Shown here one piece after another: positions 15,358 to 16,086 of a stretch of 16,086 nucleotides of DNA. The notes under the pieces were generated by a model, which saw only the letters and a list, made by a program, of their open reading frames with translations, did not search any database and was not told where the DNA came from. The position numbers were made by a program, and so were the translations under genes. Within the stretch, counting starts at the first letter, position 1. The number at the start of each line of letters is the position of its first letter. Origin of the DNA: DATEOR01 sp035273885. Its GTDB lineage: Bacteria; Actinomycetota; Thermoleophilia; Gaiellales; Gaiellaceae. Location of the stretch: the NCBI GenBank assembly GCA_035273885.1, contig DATEOR010000106.1:1-16086 (forward strand), written 5' to 3'.

Positions 15358-15477
15358 GCTGTCGGAAACGGCTGCGCACGTAAGAGTCCACCCGCGACAC
15401 AACTGGAGAAGCCCTTCGAAACGAAGCTGATACGGTGGTATCGACTTCTGGAGGGCCTCCGCGCGGGAGGCCTTTTT
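15358..15477 (+). ncRNA. Structured leader RNA with possible attenuator
   Basis: The segment from the predicted rRNA start to the terminator can fold in a defined way. A GNRA-capped hairpin lies at 15358-15375 (loop GAAA). A three-way junction is closed by AGAAG/CTTCT (15407-15411 with 15445-15449) and contains hairpins CTTCG-AAA-CGAAG (15414-15426) and TGATAC-GGTG-GTATCG (15428-15443). A competing helix pairs GGAG and GCCC (15405-15408, 15411-15414) with GGGCCTCC (15453-15460), which includes the 5' arm of the terminator. That would make terminator and antiterminator mutually exclusive. It might also be released as a small RNA of about 120 nt. Pairings are seen in the sequence; function is inferred. 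Confidence 0.5.
15451..15477 (+). terminator. Intrinsic terminator inside the rRNA leader
   Basis: GGCCTCC (15454-15460) pairs with GGAGGCC (15466-15472) around a GCGCG loop, followed directly by TTTTT (15473-15477). Three weaker pairs can extend the stem into the T-run. It could end tyrS transcription, but it also sits downstream of the rRNA promoter and upstream of boxA. Confidence 0.8.
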
Positions 15478-15485
15478 CGTGGGTA

Positions 15486-15514
15486 GCCCGTCCGGGGCGC
15501 GGTCTTTGAAAACT
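15486..15514 (+). promoter_or_regulatory. boxB/boxA-like rRNA antitermination site
   Basis: A small hairpin GCCC/GGGC (15486-15489 with 15495-15498) precedes TCTTTGAAAACT (15503-15514). The latter matches the boxA element bound by NusB/NusE in rRNA leaders; actinobacterial leaders carry a very similar TTTGAGAACTCAACAG. It marks this RNA as part of the rRNA transcript, so the promoter must lie upstream. Confidence 0.7.
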
Positions 15515-15532
15515 CAACAGCGTGATACGTCG

Positions 15533-15644
15533 AGACCCTCGGCACGCTTCGGCGTGGTCGAGGTCTAAATGAACCCGTCTCCTCTCAACGAGGGGACTTT
15601 GAGCTCAAGCTCGAACTGAAAGTCAGCAACCGGTCTTCGGACCG
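15533..15644 (+). other. Three hairpins in the 16S precursor leader
   Basis: Between boxA and 16S the leader can form three stems. One at 15533-15566 has a TTCG loop (15548-15551). One at 15577-15597 pairs GTCTCCTC with GAGGGGAC. One at 15631-15644 pairs CGGTC with GACCG around TTCG. Two carry the very stable C(UUCG)G tetraloop. They probably guide folding and processing of pre-16S RNA; the pairing partner downstream of 16S is outside the window. Confidence 0.6.
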
Positions 15645-15656
15645 AATGCGAACAAC

Positions 15657-16086
<430 letters not shown>

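Noticed and set aside
15411..15430. tRNA T-arm (TTCGAAA between possible stems)
   Set aside because: The flanks do not form a 5-bp T-stem and no anticodon or acceptor stem surrounds it.
15358..15477. Full T-box riboswitch
   Set aside because: No stem I with a specifier loop is visible, the leader is short, and the core matches only 9 of 14 positions.

Overview
The window is chromosomal DNA from a GC-rich actinobacterium. The 5' part of the 16S rRNA gene and the gene content fit the class Thermoleophilia (Gaiellales-like), but this placement is from memory of such sequences and no search was run. Nearly all of it is housekeeping DNA. No insertion sequence, phage gene, CRISPR array, toxin-antitoxin pair or defence gene is visible.

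Layout. 1-3758: an intrinsic terminator of an upstream gene, then gatC, a 100-base structured spacer, gatA and gatB (tRNA-dependent amidation), then a flavin/F420-binding split-barrel protein coupled to gatB. 3809-5300: a LppX/LolA-like lipoprotein gene and a converging seven-helix membrane protein gene, whose coding ends overlap by 68 bases. 5324-8537: a tightly coupled operon of class V aminotransferase, serA and a YbaK-type tRNA-editing protein, with 4-base overlaps. 8553-10591: ilvE overlapping a DegT-family aminotransferase. 10599-11546: a RemA/DUF370-like small protein and mpg (3-methyladenine DNA glycosylase). 11691-14111, minus strand: a class A penicillin-binding protein with two PASTA domains. 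14170-15327: tyrS. 15324-16086: an rRNA promoter, a structured leader and the first ~430 bases of 16S rRNA.

Functional themes are translation (gatCAB, tyrS, the YbaK-like editor, 16S), serine and branched-chain amino acid metabolism, and the cell envelope.

Two regulatory patterns stand out. First, most genes that begin a transcription unit have a TANNNT or GATAAT -10 box only 6-10 bases before the start codon and no Shine-Dalgarno, which implies leaderless mRNAs. Second, the only good promoter upstream of 16S (TTGACG-16-TATCAT, with its -35 across the tyrS stop codon) is followed by an intrinsic terminator lying before the boxA antitermination signal. A competing upstream helix can be drawn that would dismantle this terminator. 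This resembles an attenuator in an rRNA leader and is the most unusual feature of the window.
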